From: Alphaproteobacteria bacterium
GTDB lineage: Bacteria; Pseudomonadota; Alphaproteobacteria; Geminicoccales; Geminicoccaceae
Length of the DNA stretch: 7,608 bases
Assembly (NCBI GenBank): GCA_026984595.1
Contig: JALSRW010000214.1
Span: 1 to 7,608 of the forward strand
Direction: 5' to 3'
In this document: one piece after another, positions 1-5,851 of the stretch
Layout of the letters: each line of letters begins with the position of its first letter
How positions within the stretch are numbered: the first letter of the stretch is position 1
Translations under genes and position numbers: made by a program
Notes under the pieces: generated by a model
Database searches by the model: none
Told to the model about the DNA's origin: nothing
Seen by the model: only the letters and a program-made list of their open reading frames with translations

Positions 1-809
1 GCCCGCCGCACATCGCCGCCGGCCCGCTCGAGCGCAGCAGCAGCCACCCGCGGCTCCGTGCCGGTGAGTTCGGCGACCATCCGACGCGCCCGCTCCTCGA
101 GCTTGGCGTTGGCCGGCACCAGCGCCACCATTCGCCCCTCGTAGACCCGCCCGAGACAGATCATGATCTGGGTGGAGAGCAGGTTGAGGGCGATCTTCTG
201 GGCGGTGCCCGCACACATCCGCGTCGAGCCGGCCAGGAATTCCGGACCGGTCTCCAGCAGCACCGGGATCTCCGCCGTCTCCAGCAGCGGGCTGCCCGGA
301 TTGCCGGCCAGGGCGATGGTGAGCGCGCCGCGCCGCCGCGCCTCGCCTTGGGCGGCGAGGACGAAGGGGGTGGTGCCCGAGGCGGCGACCGCGATGTGCA
401 CATCCTCCACCGCCAGAGCCAGGCCCGCAACCTGCCGGCGGCCGGCGTCTGCGTCGTCCTCGGCGCCCTCGATGGAACGCAGGAGGGCGGCCTCGCCGCC
501 GGCCAGCAGGAAGGCCACCCGTTCGCGCGGCCAGGAGAAGGTGGGCCAGAGCTCGACCCCGTCCTGCACCGCGATGCGACCCGAGGAACCGGCGCCGGTA
601 TAGACGATGCGCCCGCTGCCGGAGCGCAGTCGGGCGCTCGCCGCCGTCGCCGCATGTGCGAGACGGGGCAGGGCCTGACGCACCGCGGCCAGGGCATGCC
701 CCTGGTTTTCCAGCATGGCCGCGAGACATTCCTCGACCGGCCAGCGATCGGCCTCGCGATAGCGCTCGAGGCGCCGTTCGGTGGGCCGCTCCGGGTTCCG
801 GTTCCGCAT
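1..809 (-). CDS. murQ: N-acetylmuramic acid 6-phosphate etherase MurQ (C-terminus cut by window edge)
   Basis: Cytoplasmic SIS-fold lyase-type etherase that cleaves the lactyl ether of MurNAc-6-phosphate to give GlcNAc-6-phosphate and D-lactate, a step of peptidoglycan recycling or MurNAc catabolism. The minus-strand frame from ATG at 809 stays open to the window edge for 269 codons; family members are about 300 residues, so roughly the last 30 are missing. Seen: an N-terminal TERR motif (10-13); the SIS sugar-phosphate loop YTGAGSSGRIAVQD (70-83), matching the family GAGTSGRLGVLD; a Glu in VELWPT (E86); and EGAEDD (114-119, E117). E86 and E117 are 31 residues apart, as are the catalytic pair described in E. 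coli MurQ (Glu83/Glu114). Later come AASGTTPFV, LAGNPGSPLL, ETGPEFLAGSTRMCAGTAQKIALNLLST and VYEGRMVALVPANAKL, all typical of MurQ. The usual N-terminal LSTLEIL stretch is replaced by WPVEECLAAML, so this is a divergent branch. A weak SD (AGGCGG, 819-814) supports the start. The gene diverges from the TRAP operon. Confidence 0.93.
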   Translation of the reverse strand, partial: MRNRNPERPTERRLERYREADRWPVEECLAAMLENQGHALAAVRQALPRLAHAATAASARLRSGSGRIVYTGAGSSGRIAVQDGVELWPTFSWPRERVAFLLAGGEAALLRSIEGAEDDADAGRRQVAGLALAVEDVHIAVAASGTTPFVLAAQGEARRRGALTIALAGNPGSPLLETAEIPVLLETGPEFLAGSTRMCAGTAQKIALNLLSTQIMICLGRVYEGRMVALVPANAKLEERARRMVAELTGTEPRVAAAALERAGGDVRR

Positions 810-998
810 GGCACCGCCTATAGCACGATGTCGCAGCCGCCGGAAAAGGCTCGCATGGCGGCCGGCGGGCGGGACGGGGGTACGCACCGGACCGGTCGTC
901 GAGCTTGAAGTTTTCGTGCAGGATTGGCAGGTTGCGGCCGTGACCGTCGGGGGGAACGGTCGCGCGAGCGATGTCCGAAGTCAGAGGGGGGCCAGAAC
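810..998. promoter_or_regulatory. Divergent intergenic region between murQ and the TRAP operon
   Basis: 189 bp separating the murQ start (809, minus) from the TRAP binding-protein start (999, plus); promoters for both directions should lie here or in the gene edges. I found no convincing sigma-70 hexamer pair. The best plus-strand -35 candidate, TTGAAG at 905-910, lacks a good -10 at 16-18 bp. Two GC-rich dyads sharing a GACCG half-site are visible: an 8-bp palindrome GACCGGTC at 890-897, and GACCGT (942-947) paired with ACGGTC (956-961) across 8 bp. They could bind a shared regulator, but short GC-rich dyads are common by chance in such a genome. The other-frame ORFs reading through here have no recognisable protein features. 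Confidence 0.4.
983..991 (+). promoter_or_regulatory. Ribosome binding site deciding the GTG start of the TRAP binding protein
   Basis: A purine run AGAGGGGGG ends 7 nt before GTG at 999. It decides between this GTG and a longer in-frame reading that begins at 924. The longer start would place a charged, arginine-rich stretch ahead of the signal peptide and has no comparable purine tract. Confidence 0.75.
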
Positions 999-2051
999 GT
1001 GCACAAGAAATGGTCGGTGTTTTCCCTTTCCGTCGCCATCGGCGCGGCCGGCGTGCTCGGCGTCGTCCCGGGCGGGGCGCGGGCGGCCGAGGTCGAGGGA
1101 CCGAAGCTGGAGTGGAAGGTTTCGGTGTGGGGCAAACGGCGCGCCTTCACCGAAGGGATCGAGAAACTGTCCGAGATCGTCTCGGAGAAGACGGACGGCA
1201 ACTGGAAGATCAAGCTCTATTACGGCGGCGCGCTGTCCAAATCGCGCGAGAATCTCGACGGCATCAAGCTCGGCGCCTTCGAGATGGCCTTCTTCTGCAA
1301 CTTCTACCATCCCGGCAAGAATCCCGCCTGGATGGTCTATACCATGCCGTTCCTGCCGCTCGGCGACTGGGAGGTCTCCAAGGCCGTACGCACCCGGCTG
1401 CCCCAGGAGCCGGCGCTGAAGGCCGATCTCGATCGCTGGAACGCGATGTTCTATGTGTCCACTCTCCTGCCGCAGTACGAGTTCCTGGGCAAAGGCAAAC
1501 CGCCCAGGGAGCTCGAGGACTGGAAGGGCATGCGGGTGCGGGCCGGCGGCGGCATCGGCAAGGCGATGGAAAAGCTCGGCGCCATTCCCACTTCGATGCC
1601 GGCCACCGAGGTCTACACCTCGATCGAGCGCGGCACCATCGACGCCGTCTCCTTCCCCTTCACCTACGCCCACGCCGCCTACAAGATCCACGAGGTCTCG
1701 GACTGGTTCACCGCCAACATGTCGCCCGGCACCTCGGAATGTCCGGTGGTGATCAACAAGGACGCCTACGCCGCACTGCCCGAGCAGTACAAGCAGCTCC
1801 TCGAGGACGCCAAGGGCCCGGTCATGGACCGGCAGGTCGAGGTCTACCAGGAAGCCGACGAGAAGAACCTGCCGATCTTCGAGGCCAAGCTCGAAAAGGT
1901 CGTCTACTCCGACGAGCAGATCGAGGAGTTCCGCAAGGTGGCCGGCAAGCCGGTGTGGGACGAATGGGTGGCCGCCAACAAGGACAAGTTCGACGGGCAG
2001 GCGCTGATCGACCGGATCTTCGAGATCGCGGCCGAGGTCAAGGGCCAGTGA
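999..2051 (+). CDS. dctP: TRAP transporter solute-binding protein, DctP family
   Basis: Periplasmic receptor that captures a solute, usually a carboxylate, and delivers it to the DctQM membrane complex. The GTG start at 999 gives 350 residues, a normal size. Residues 1-29 form a signal peptide: HKKW basic start, hydrophobic core about 7-24, and an ARA-AEV cleavage site near 29/30. The mature protein has the DctP pattern: KLSEIVSEKTDGNWKIKLYY (56-75), LDGIKLGAFEMAF (86-98) and LEDWKGMRVRAGG (172-184). In the last, R181 sits at the position of the family's near-invariant arginine that salt-bridges the substrate carboxylate. SMPATEVYTSIERGTIDAV (199-217) matches the conserved segment that follows. 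The R181 assignment is by motif alignment only. The ligand cannot be read from sequence; the dctP symbol denotes the family, not proven C4-dicarboxylate specificity. First gene of the TRAP operon, 34 bp before dctQ. Confidence 0.93.
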   Translation: MHKKWSVFSLSVAIGAAGVLGVVPGGARAAEVEGPKLEWKVSVWGKRRAFTEGIEKLSEIVSEKTDGNWKIKLYYGGALSKSRENLDGIKLGAFEMAFFCNFYHPGKNPAWMVYTMPFLPLGDWEVSKAVRTRLPQEPALKADLDRWNAMFYVSTLLPQYEFLGKGKPPRELEDWKGMRVRAGGGIGKAMEKLGAIPTSMPATEVYTSIERGTIDAVSFPFTYAHAAYKIHEVSDWFTANMSPGTSECPVVINKDAYAALPEQYKQLLEDAKGPVMDRQVEVYQEADEKNLPIFEAKLEKVVYSDEQIEEFRKVAGKPVWDEWVAANKDKFDGQALIDRIFEIAAEVKGQ

Positions 2052-2085
2052 GGCCAGCCTCTCGCGCACTGCCTTCGCGCGCGTG

Positions 2086-2733
2086 ATGCGCGACGGCAAC
2101 GGGACGCCGGGCGACGGCTTCGGTCGGTTCGTCGCCCGGCTGGACCGGTTGCTCGCGCCCGTCGAGCGTGCCTTCAATCTGATCGCGGCGCTGTTCATCT
2201 TCGGGCTGATGCTGATCGGCGTGGCCCAGGTGCTCGGCCGCAAGATCCTCAACATGCCGGTGTTCGGCTATATCGATCTCATCGAGATCAGCATGGCCGC
2301 CTTCGCCTTTCTGGGGATCGCCTGGTGCGAACGCCTGGGGGGCCATGTGCGCATGGACCTGTTCCTCGCCCGCATCCACGGCCGCTTCCGCTGGTTCGCC
2401 GAGATCTTCGGGACACTGGTGGCCATGTTCCTGATCGCCGTGCTCGTCTACTACGGTTTCACGCATTTCCTGCGGGCCTACGAGTTCGGCGATTCGACCA
2501 TCGATGCCGAATATCCGATCTGGCCCTCCAAGCTGGTCGTTCCGGTCTCCTTCGGGCTCCTGTGGCTGCGGCTGCTGGTCCATTTCCTGGGCTATCTGCG
2601 GCTGTTCCTCAGGCCCGAGGCGCAGCCGGTGGCGGTGCCGATGATCGCCGGCATGGAGGAGATCGTACGCCAGGAGATCAAGGAAGTGGTCGGCGAGGAA
2701 GAGGCCCGGGTCGAGAGGACCGATCATGCCTGA
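2086..2733 (+). CDS. dctQ: TRAP transporter small membrane subunit, DctQ family
   Basis: Four-helix inner-membrane subunit that partners DctM in ion-coupled uptake. From ATG 2086 it has 215 residues; a GTG directly before it (2083) is an equally possible start, and neither has a clear SD, so translation may depend on coupling to the upstream gene. Predicted helices: about 29-51 (AFNLIAALFIFGLMLIGVAQVL), 62-80, 106-127 and 149-171. The family motif GGHVRMDLF follows helix 2 (85-93), and YPIWPSKLVVPVSFG (143-157) precedes and enters helix 4, as in other DctQ proteins. The tail from about 176 to 215 is polar and rich in Glu and Arg (EEIVRQEIKEVVGEEEARVE), longer than strictly needed for the fold and probably cytoplasmic. 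The stop codon overlaps the start of dctM by 8 bp. Substrate unknown. Confidence 0.92.
   Translation: MRDGNGTPGDGFGRFVARLDRLLAPVERAFNLIAALFIFGLMLIGVAQVLGRKILNMPVFGYIDLIEISMAAFAFLGIAWCERLGGHVRMDLFLARIHGRFRWFAEIFGTLVAMFLIAVLVYYGFTHFLRAYEFGDSTIDAEYPIWPSKLVVPVSFGLLWLRLLVHFLGYLRLFLRPEAQPVAVPMIAGMEEIVRQEIKEVVGEEEARVERTDHA
2713..2719 (+). promoter_or_regulatory. Ribosome binding site of dctM, inside the end of dctQ
   Basis: GAGAGGA lies 6 nt before the dctM ATG at 2726 and within the last codons of dctQ. It fixes the dctM start and the 8-bp overlap, consistent with translational coupling of the two membrane subunits. Confidence 0.7.
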
Positions 2734-4036
2734 GCTGGACAGCCAGACGATCGGGCTGATCGGCGTCTTCGCCCTGCTCGCACTCGTCTTTCTCGGGGTC
2801 CGCGTGTACATCGCCGCGGCGGTGGTCGGCCTGCTCGGGCTGGTGGCCCTGATCGGCTGGAATGCCGGGGCGGGAATCGCCGGCACCATACCCCATTCCA
2901 AGGCCACCACCTACACGCTGAGCGTACTGCCGATGTTCATCCTCATCGGCTTTCTCGCCTTCCATGCCGGCATCACGGAGGCGATCTTCGACGCCGCCCG
3001 CAAATGGTTCGGCTGGGTACCGGGTGGCCTCGCCGTGGCCACGGTCTTCGCAACCGCGGGCTTCGCCGCCGTCTCCGGCGCCAGTACGGCCACCGCCGCG
3101 GTGTTCGCGCGGGTGGCCATCCCCGACATGCTCAAATCGGGTTACGATCGGCGTCTGGCGGCCGGCGTCGTGGCCGCCGGCGGCACGCTCGCCTCGCTCA
3201 TTCCGCCCAGCGCCATCCTCGTCATCTATGCGATCATCGTCGAGGAGTCGGTGGGCCGGCTGCTGCTCGCCGGATTCGTTCCGGGAGTGGTCTCGGCGAT
3301 CATCTATGCGCTGCTGATCATCGGCCAGTGCGCCCTCAGACCCGAGCTGGGGCGTCCCATCCGCGGCTTCACCTGGAGCGACCGTTTCCGCTCGCTGCCC
3401 GGCACCATGCCCATCGTGCTGGTGGTGATCATCATCTTCACCGCCATCTACGGCGGTTGGGCGACCCCCACCGAGGCCGGGGCGCTGGGCGCCTTCGTAG
3501 TCTTCGTGCTGGCGCTGCAGCGCGGCATGCGCTGGGGCACCCTGCGGGAAGCGCTGATGGAGACCGCCAAGCTCACGGTGATGATCTTCTCGCTGATCTG
3601 GGGCGTGCTCCTGTTCGTCCGCTTCCTGGGCTTCGCCGGGCTGCCCGAGGCTTTCACCGAATGGGTGGTGTCGCTGCCGCTGCCGCCGGTGCTGATCATG
3701 ATCTGCATCCTGCTGGCCTATGCCGTGCTGGGCATGTTCATGGATGCCATCGGCATGCTGCTGCTGACATTGCCGATCGTCTATCCGGCGGTGATGGCGC
3801 TGGGCTACGATTCGATCTGGTTCGGCATCATCGTCGTCAAGATGGCCGAGATCTGCCTGATCACCCCGCCCATCGGCCTCAACTGCTTCGTGGTTTCGGG
3901 CGTCCGCCCGGACATCCCGGTGAGCGACGTGTTCCGCGGCATCGGTCCCTTCTTCGTCGCCGATGTGGTGACCGTGGGCCTGTTTCTGGCTTTCCCGGAG
4001 CTCATCACCTGGCTGCCGCAGCAGATGACGGGCTAG
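2726..4036 (+). CDS. dctM: TRAP transporter large membrane subunit, DctM family
   Basis: Main membrane-translocating subunit of the TRAP transporter, with the inverted-repeat elevator fold of the ion-transporter superfamily. 436 residues, the usual family length, hydrophobic throughout with about eleven membrane segments plus re-entrant hairpins. First-half motifs: LPMFILIGFLAFHAGI (68-83), GFAAVSGASTATAAVFARVAIP (112-133), MLKSGYDRRLAAGVVAAGGT (135-154) and LIPPSAILVIYA (158-169). Linker motif: ATPTEAGALGA (246-256). Second half repeats the pattern: MFMDAIGMLLLTLPIVYP (337-354), FGIIVVKMAEICLITPPIGLN (366-386). The two PP hairpins (IPPS, TPPIG) and adjacent Ser/Thr residues are where the coupling-ion sites lie in this family. 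No frameshift or missing motif. It ends 8 bp before the convergent OmpA-type gene, leaving no room for a separate terminator. Confidence 0.96.
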   Translation: MPELDSQTIGLIGVFALLALVFLGVRVYIAAAVVGLLGLVALIGWNAGAGIAGTIPHSKATTYTLSVLPMFILIGFLAFHAGITEAIFDAARKWFGWVPGGLAVATVFATAGFAAVSGASTATAAVFARVAIPDMLKSGYDRRLAAGVVAAGGTLASLIPPSAILVIYAIIVEESVGRLLLAGFVPGVVSAIIYALLIIGQCALRPELGRPIRGFTWSDRFRSLPGTMPIVLVVIIIFTAIYGGWATPTEAGALGAFVVFVLALQRGMRWGTLREALMETAKLTVMIFSLIWGVLLFVRFLGFAGLPEAFTEWVVSLPLPPVLIMICILLAYAVLGMFMDAIGMLLLTLPIVYPAVMALGYDSIWFGIIVVKMAEICLITPPIGLNCFVVSGVRPDIPVSDVFRGIGPFFVADVVTVGLFLAFPELITWLPQQMTG

Positions 4037-4044
4037 GCTCCCCT

Positions 4045-5019
4045 TCAGCGCTCCACCAGTTCCACGCGACGGTTCTTGCTGCGGCCCTCCTCCTCAGCGT
4101 TGGAGGCCACCGGAGCCACGGGACCGACCCCCACCGCCTTCAGCCGGTCGGCGGCGATGCCGTGATCCTTCACCAGGGCCCGCACCACCGCAGCCGCTCT
4201 CCGTTCGGAGAGTTTCACATTGTATTCATAGGCGCCGGTGTTGTCGGTGTGGCCGACGACATAGACCCGCACATCCGGCGAGGCTTCGAGAAACCGCGCG
4301 ATCTCGGCGATGGTTTCCCGGGATTCCGCTTTCAGGCGGTCACTGTCGTGATCGAAGAGAATGCCGTAGAGTGCGACCCGCCCGTTCGCCCCCATCTCTT
4401 CCGCCAATTTTTCCGCGGTCACCACCTCCAGGGTTTCGTCCAACGCCGCCTTGGATACGAGGTTGAGACGCAGATGCGTTTCGCGCGGCTCGCGGCGCCC
4501 GAGTGCATATCCATAGACAGCGACCACCGTCGGCCGCCCCTCGAGTTCTCCCCGCATGACCCGGCAATGGACCTCGCTCACGTTCTTGCCCCACGCCGGT
4601 TCCCCCGTTTTCCTGAGAAGATAGCGATAGAAACTGTAGTTCTGCCGGTCGCAGCGATACAGCAGCGTGAACCCCAGCCCTTCGAGGCGTCTCTCGTAGA
4701 CCGCCACCGCCTTCACCGCGCTCGAATCCGCGGGCAGCCGATAGTCGATCCGCCAGGCTTCGCCACTCGCCTCGCCGACCTTGGTGATGCGACGGCCCTC
4801 GTTGGCGAGGGGAAAGCGCAGGACATCGAAGTCGCTCCGCTCGAAAACGACGATGCGCGATCCGGGAATGCGCCCCAGGGCGGGATGGTCCCCGCTCCCC
4901 GGAACGTCTTCTCCGGCGTCCGGTTTTGCACCGCCACGAACGGATGCCGGCAGGACCGCCAAGGCGGCGACAAGGAGCAGGACGAAGACGAGCGGACGAG
5001 CGGACTGGCAGGAATGCAT
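4045..5019 (-). CDS. Secreted OmpA-family protein with a DUF4892-like middle region
   Basis: Envelope protein probably attached non-covalently to peptidoglycan. ATG 5019 is chosen over an upstream in-frame GTG (5049) because a strong SD lies 8 nt before it; this gives 324 residues. A signal peptide spans about 1-30 (hydrophobic VFVLLLVAALAVLPAS), with no lipobox Cys at the cleavage region, so it is not a lipoprotein. Residues about 44-190 start with DHPALGRIPGSRI, continue with a Phe-Asp pair (FDVLRFPL) and a segment ending YERRLEGLGFTLLYRC; this resembles the DUF4892-type region found ahead of OmpA domains in other proteins (recalled pattern, not a search). The OmpA C-terminal domain is about 213-323: LFDHDSDRLK, VVGHTDNTGAYEYNVKLSERRA and SKNRRVEL. 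D259 and R274 correspond to the residues that hold the diaminopimelate side chain in OmpA-type domains. It has its own likely promoter. Its function beyond wall binding is unknown. Confidence 0.88.
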   Translation of the reverse strand: MHSCQSARPLVFVLLLVAALAVLPASVRGGAKPDAGEDVPGSGDHPALGRIPGSRIVVFERSDFDVLRFPLANEGRRITKVGEASGEAWRIDYRLPADSSAVKAVAVYERRLEGLGFTLLYRCDRQNYSFYRYLLRKTGEPAWGKNVSEVHCRVMRGELEGRPTVVAVYGYALGRREPRETHLRLNLVSKAALDETLEVVTAEKLAEEMGANGRVALYGILFDHDSDRLKAESRETIAEIARFLEASPDVRVYVVGHTDNTGAYEYNVKLSERRAAAVVRALVKDHGIAADRLKAVGVGPVAPVASNAEEEGRSKNRRVELVER

Positions 5020-5027
5020 GCGCGATT

Positions 5028-5035
5028 CCCCTCCC
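5028..5035 (-). promoter_or_regulatory. Ribosome binding site of the OmpA-family gene
   Basis: Minus-strand GGGAGGGG, 8 nt before ATG 5019. It decides the start in favour of 5019, which also places the signal peptide at the very N-terminus. Confidence 0.75.
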
Positions 5036-5055
5036 GATGGTGGAACCACGCGAGA

Positions 5056-5084
5056 TATATACCCTCCGGGGTTGAGAGAGAAAA
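5056..5084 (-). promoter_or_regulatory. Candidate sigma-70-type promoter for the OmpA-family gene
   Basis: The 79-bp gap after the ABC ATPase contains a short AT-rich island that stands out in this GC-rich sequence. On the minus strand a TATATA -10 box (5061-5056) lies 17 bp after a TTTTCT element (5084-5079) that poorly matches a -35. The predicted transcript start is near 5049, giving a leader of about 30 nt before ATG 5019. The -10 box is good and the -35 weak. It suggests the OmpA-type gene is transcribed separately from the ABC operon, although read-through is possible because no terminator hairpin with a T-run is visible after the ATPase stop. Confidence 0.45.
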
Positions 5085-5098
5085 GGGCGCGGCGGCTG

Positions 5099-5851
5099 TC
5101 ACCCGCCGACCATCAGCCGCACGATCTCGTCGCCGGTAGCTTCGGCACGCGACAGCTCGCCCACTTTGCGACCGCGCCTGAGAACCAGGATGCGGTCGGC
5201 CACCGCCAGGATGTCCTGGAGATTGTGGCTGATGAAGATGATCGCCACTCCCTGCTGCCGGAGCCGATGCACCAGTTCGCGCACCTTGCGCTGTTCGGGA
5301 ACGCCGAGGGCGGCGGTGGGCTCGTCCATGATCAGAAGGCGTGCCTTCCAGAAGATGGCGCGACCGATGGCCACCGCCTGGCGCTGCCCGCCCGAGAGGT
5401 TGCGCACGGGCTCGGTGAGCTTGCTGGGGGGGATGTCGATCTCCAGGGTCTCCAGCACCTGGTGCGCGGCCGCCCGCATGCGCTTGCGGTCGATGCGCGG
5501 CAGCAGTCCCAGAAAGCGGGCCTCGGGCTCGCGACCGAGGAAGACGTTGGCGCCGACGTCGAGATTGTCGGCCAGCGCGAGATCCTGATAGATGGTCTCG
5601 ATACCGGCATCCCGCGCCGCCCGCGGATTGTCGAAATGCAGGGGCACGCCATCGTAGAGGATCTCCCCCTCGTCGGGCCGGTAGACGCCGGAGATGATCT
5701 TGATCAGGGTCGATTTGCCGGCGCCGTTGTCGCCGGCGAGCGCCAGCACCTCTCCGCGATCGAGCTCGAAGCCGACACCCTCGAGCGCCCGCACCCCGCC
5801 GAAACGCTTGCCTAACCCCCGGCATCGGAGGAGCGGCGCTTCAGCCTTCAT
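5099..5851 (-). CDS. Sugar ABC importer ATPase, single-domain ribose/fructose type
   Basis: Cytoplasmic nucleotide-binding subunit that powers the adjacent permease. From ATG 5851 it has 250 residues and one complete ABC domain: Walker A GDNGAGKST (40-48), Q-loop IYQDLALADNL (87-97, Q89), signature NLSGGQRQAVAIGRA (151-165), Walker B LLIMDEP (172-178, catalytic E177), D-loop region TAALG (179-183) and switch His in FISHN (H209). Many ribose-family systems (RbsA, XylG) use a fused double ATPase of about 500 residues. This one is single like FrcA of the Sinorhizobium fructose importer, so it presumably works as a homodimer. The start overlaps the permease stop by 11 bp and has SD GGGGAG (5864-5859) 7 nt upstream; a longer in-frame reading begins in permease coding sequence and adds an unrelated Ser/Arg-rich stretch. 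Sugar unknown. Confidence 0.95.
   Translation of the reverse strand: MKAEAPLLRCRGLGKRFGGVRALEGVGFELDRGEVLALAGDNGAGKSTLIKIISGVYRPDEGEILYDGVPLHFDNPRAARDAGIETIYQDLALADNLDVGANVFLGREPEARFLGLLPRIDRKRMRAAAHQVLETLEIDIPPSKLTEPVRNLSGGQRQAVAIGRAIFWKARLLIMDEPTAALGVPEQRKVRELVHRLRQQGVAIIFISHNLQDILAVADRILVLRRGRKVGELSRAEATGDEIVRLMVGG

Noticed and set aside
161..814. 217-codon minus-strand frame over murQ
   Set aside because: Different frame from the true murQ reading that starts at 809; product is Pro/Arg/Ser-rich with no motif, whereas the 809 frame carries all MurQ signatures.
810..848. TATAGG (822-817, minus) as a -10 box giving a leaderless murQ transcript
   Set aside because: No acceptable -35 lies 16-18 bp upstream, and the same bases are better explained as part of a weak SD (AGGCGG, 819-814) for ATG 809.
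924..998. Extended start of the TRAP binding protein at 924
   Set aside because: It would bury the signal peptide behind 25 charged residues; the GTG at 999 has a strong SD and puts the signal peptide at the N-terminus.
2046..2083. Short GC-rich stems in the dctP-dctQ gap, such as GAGG/CCTC (2050-2053/2058-2061) and CGCGC/GCGCG
   Set aside because: Arms of only 4-5 bp, mutually exclusive, and expected by chance at this GC content; nothing comparable to the perfect palindrome in the ABC operon.
981..2255. Long minus-strand open frame opposite the TRAP binding-protein gene
   Set aside because: It mirrors the dctP coding frame in a high-GC gene where stops are rare on the opposite strand; its translation has no recognisable domain, while the plus-strand reading has a full set of DctP motifs and a signal peptide.
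5020..5098. Intrinsic terminator after the ABC ATPase
   Set aside because: A CCCTTTTC stretch is present but no GC-rich stem precedes it; the only dyad (CCC-CGGA-GGG) is 3 bp long.
3004..5139. 711-codon plus-strand open frame
   Set aside because: It runs out of frame through dctM and then antisense through the OmpA-type gene; the product is Arg/His-rich low-complexity sequence with no family motif, so it is a GC-driven shadow.
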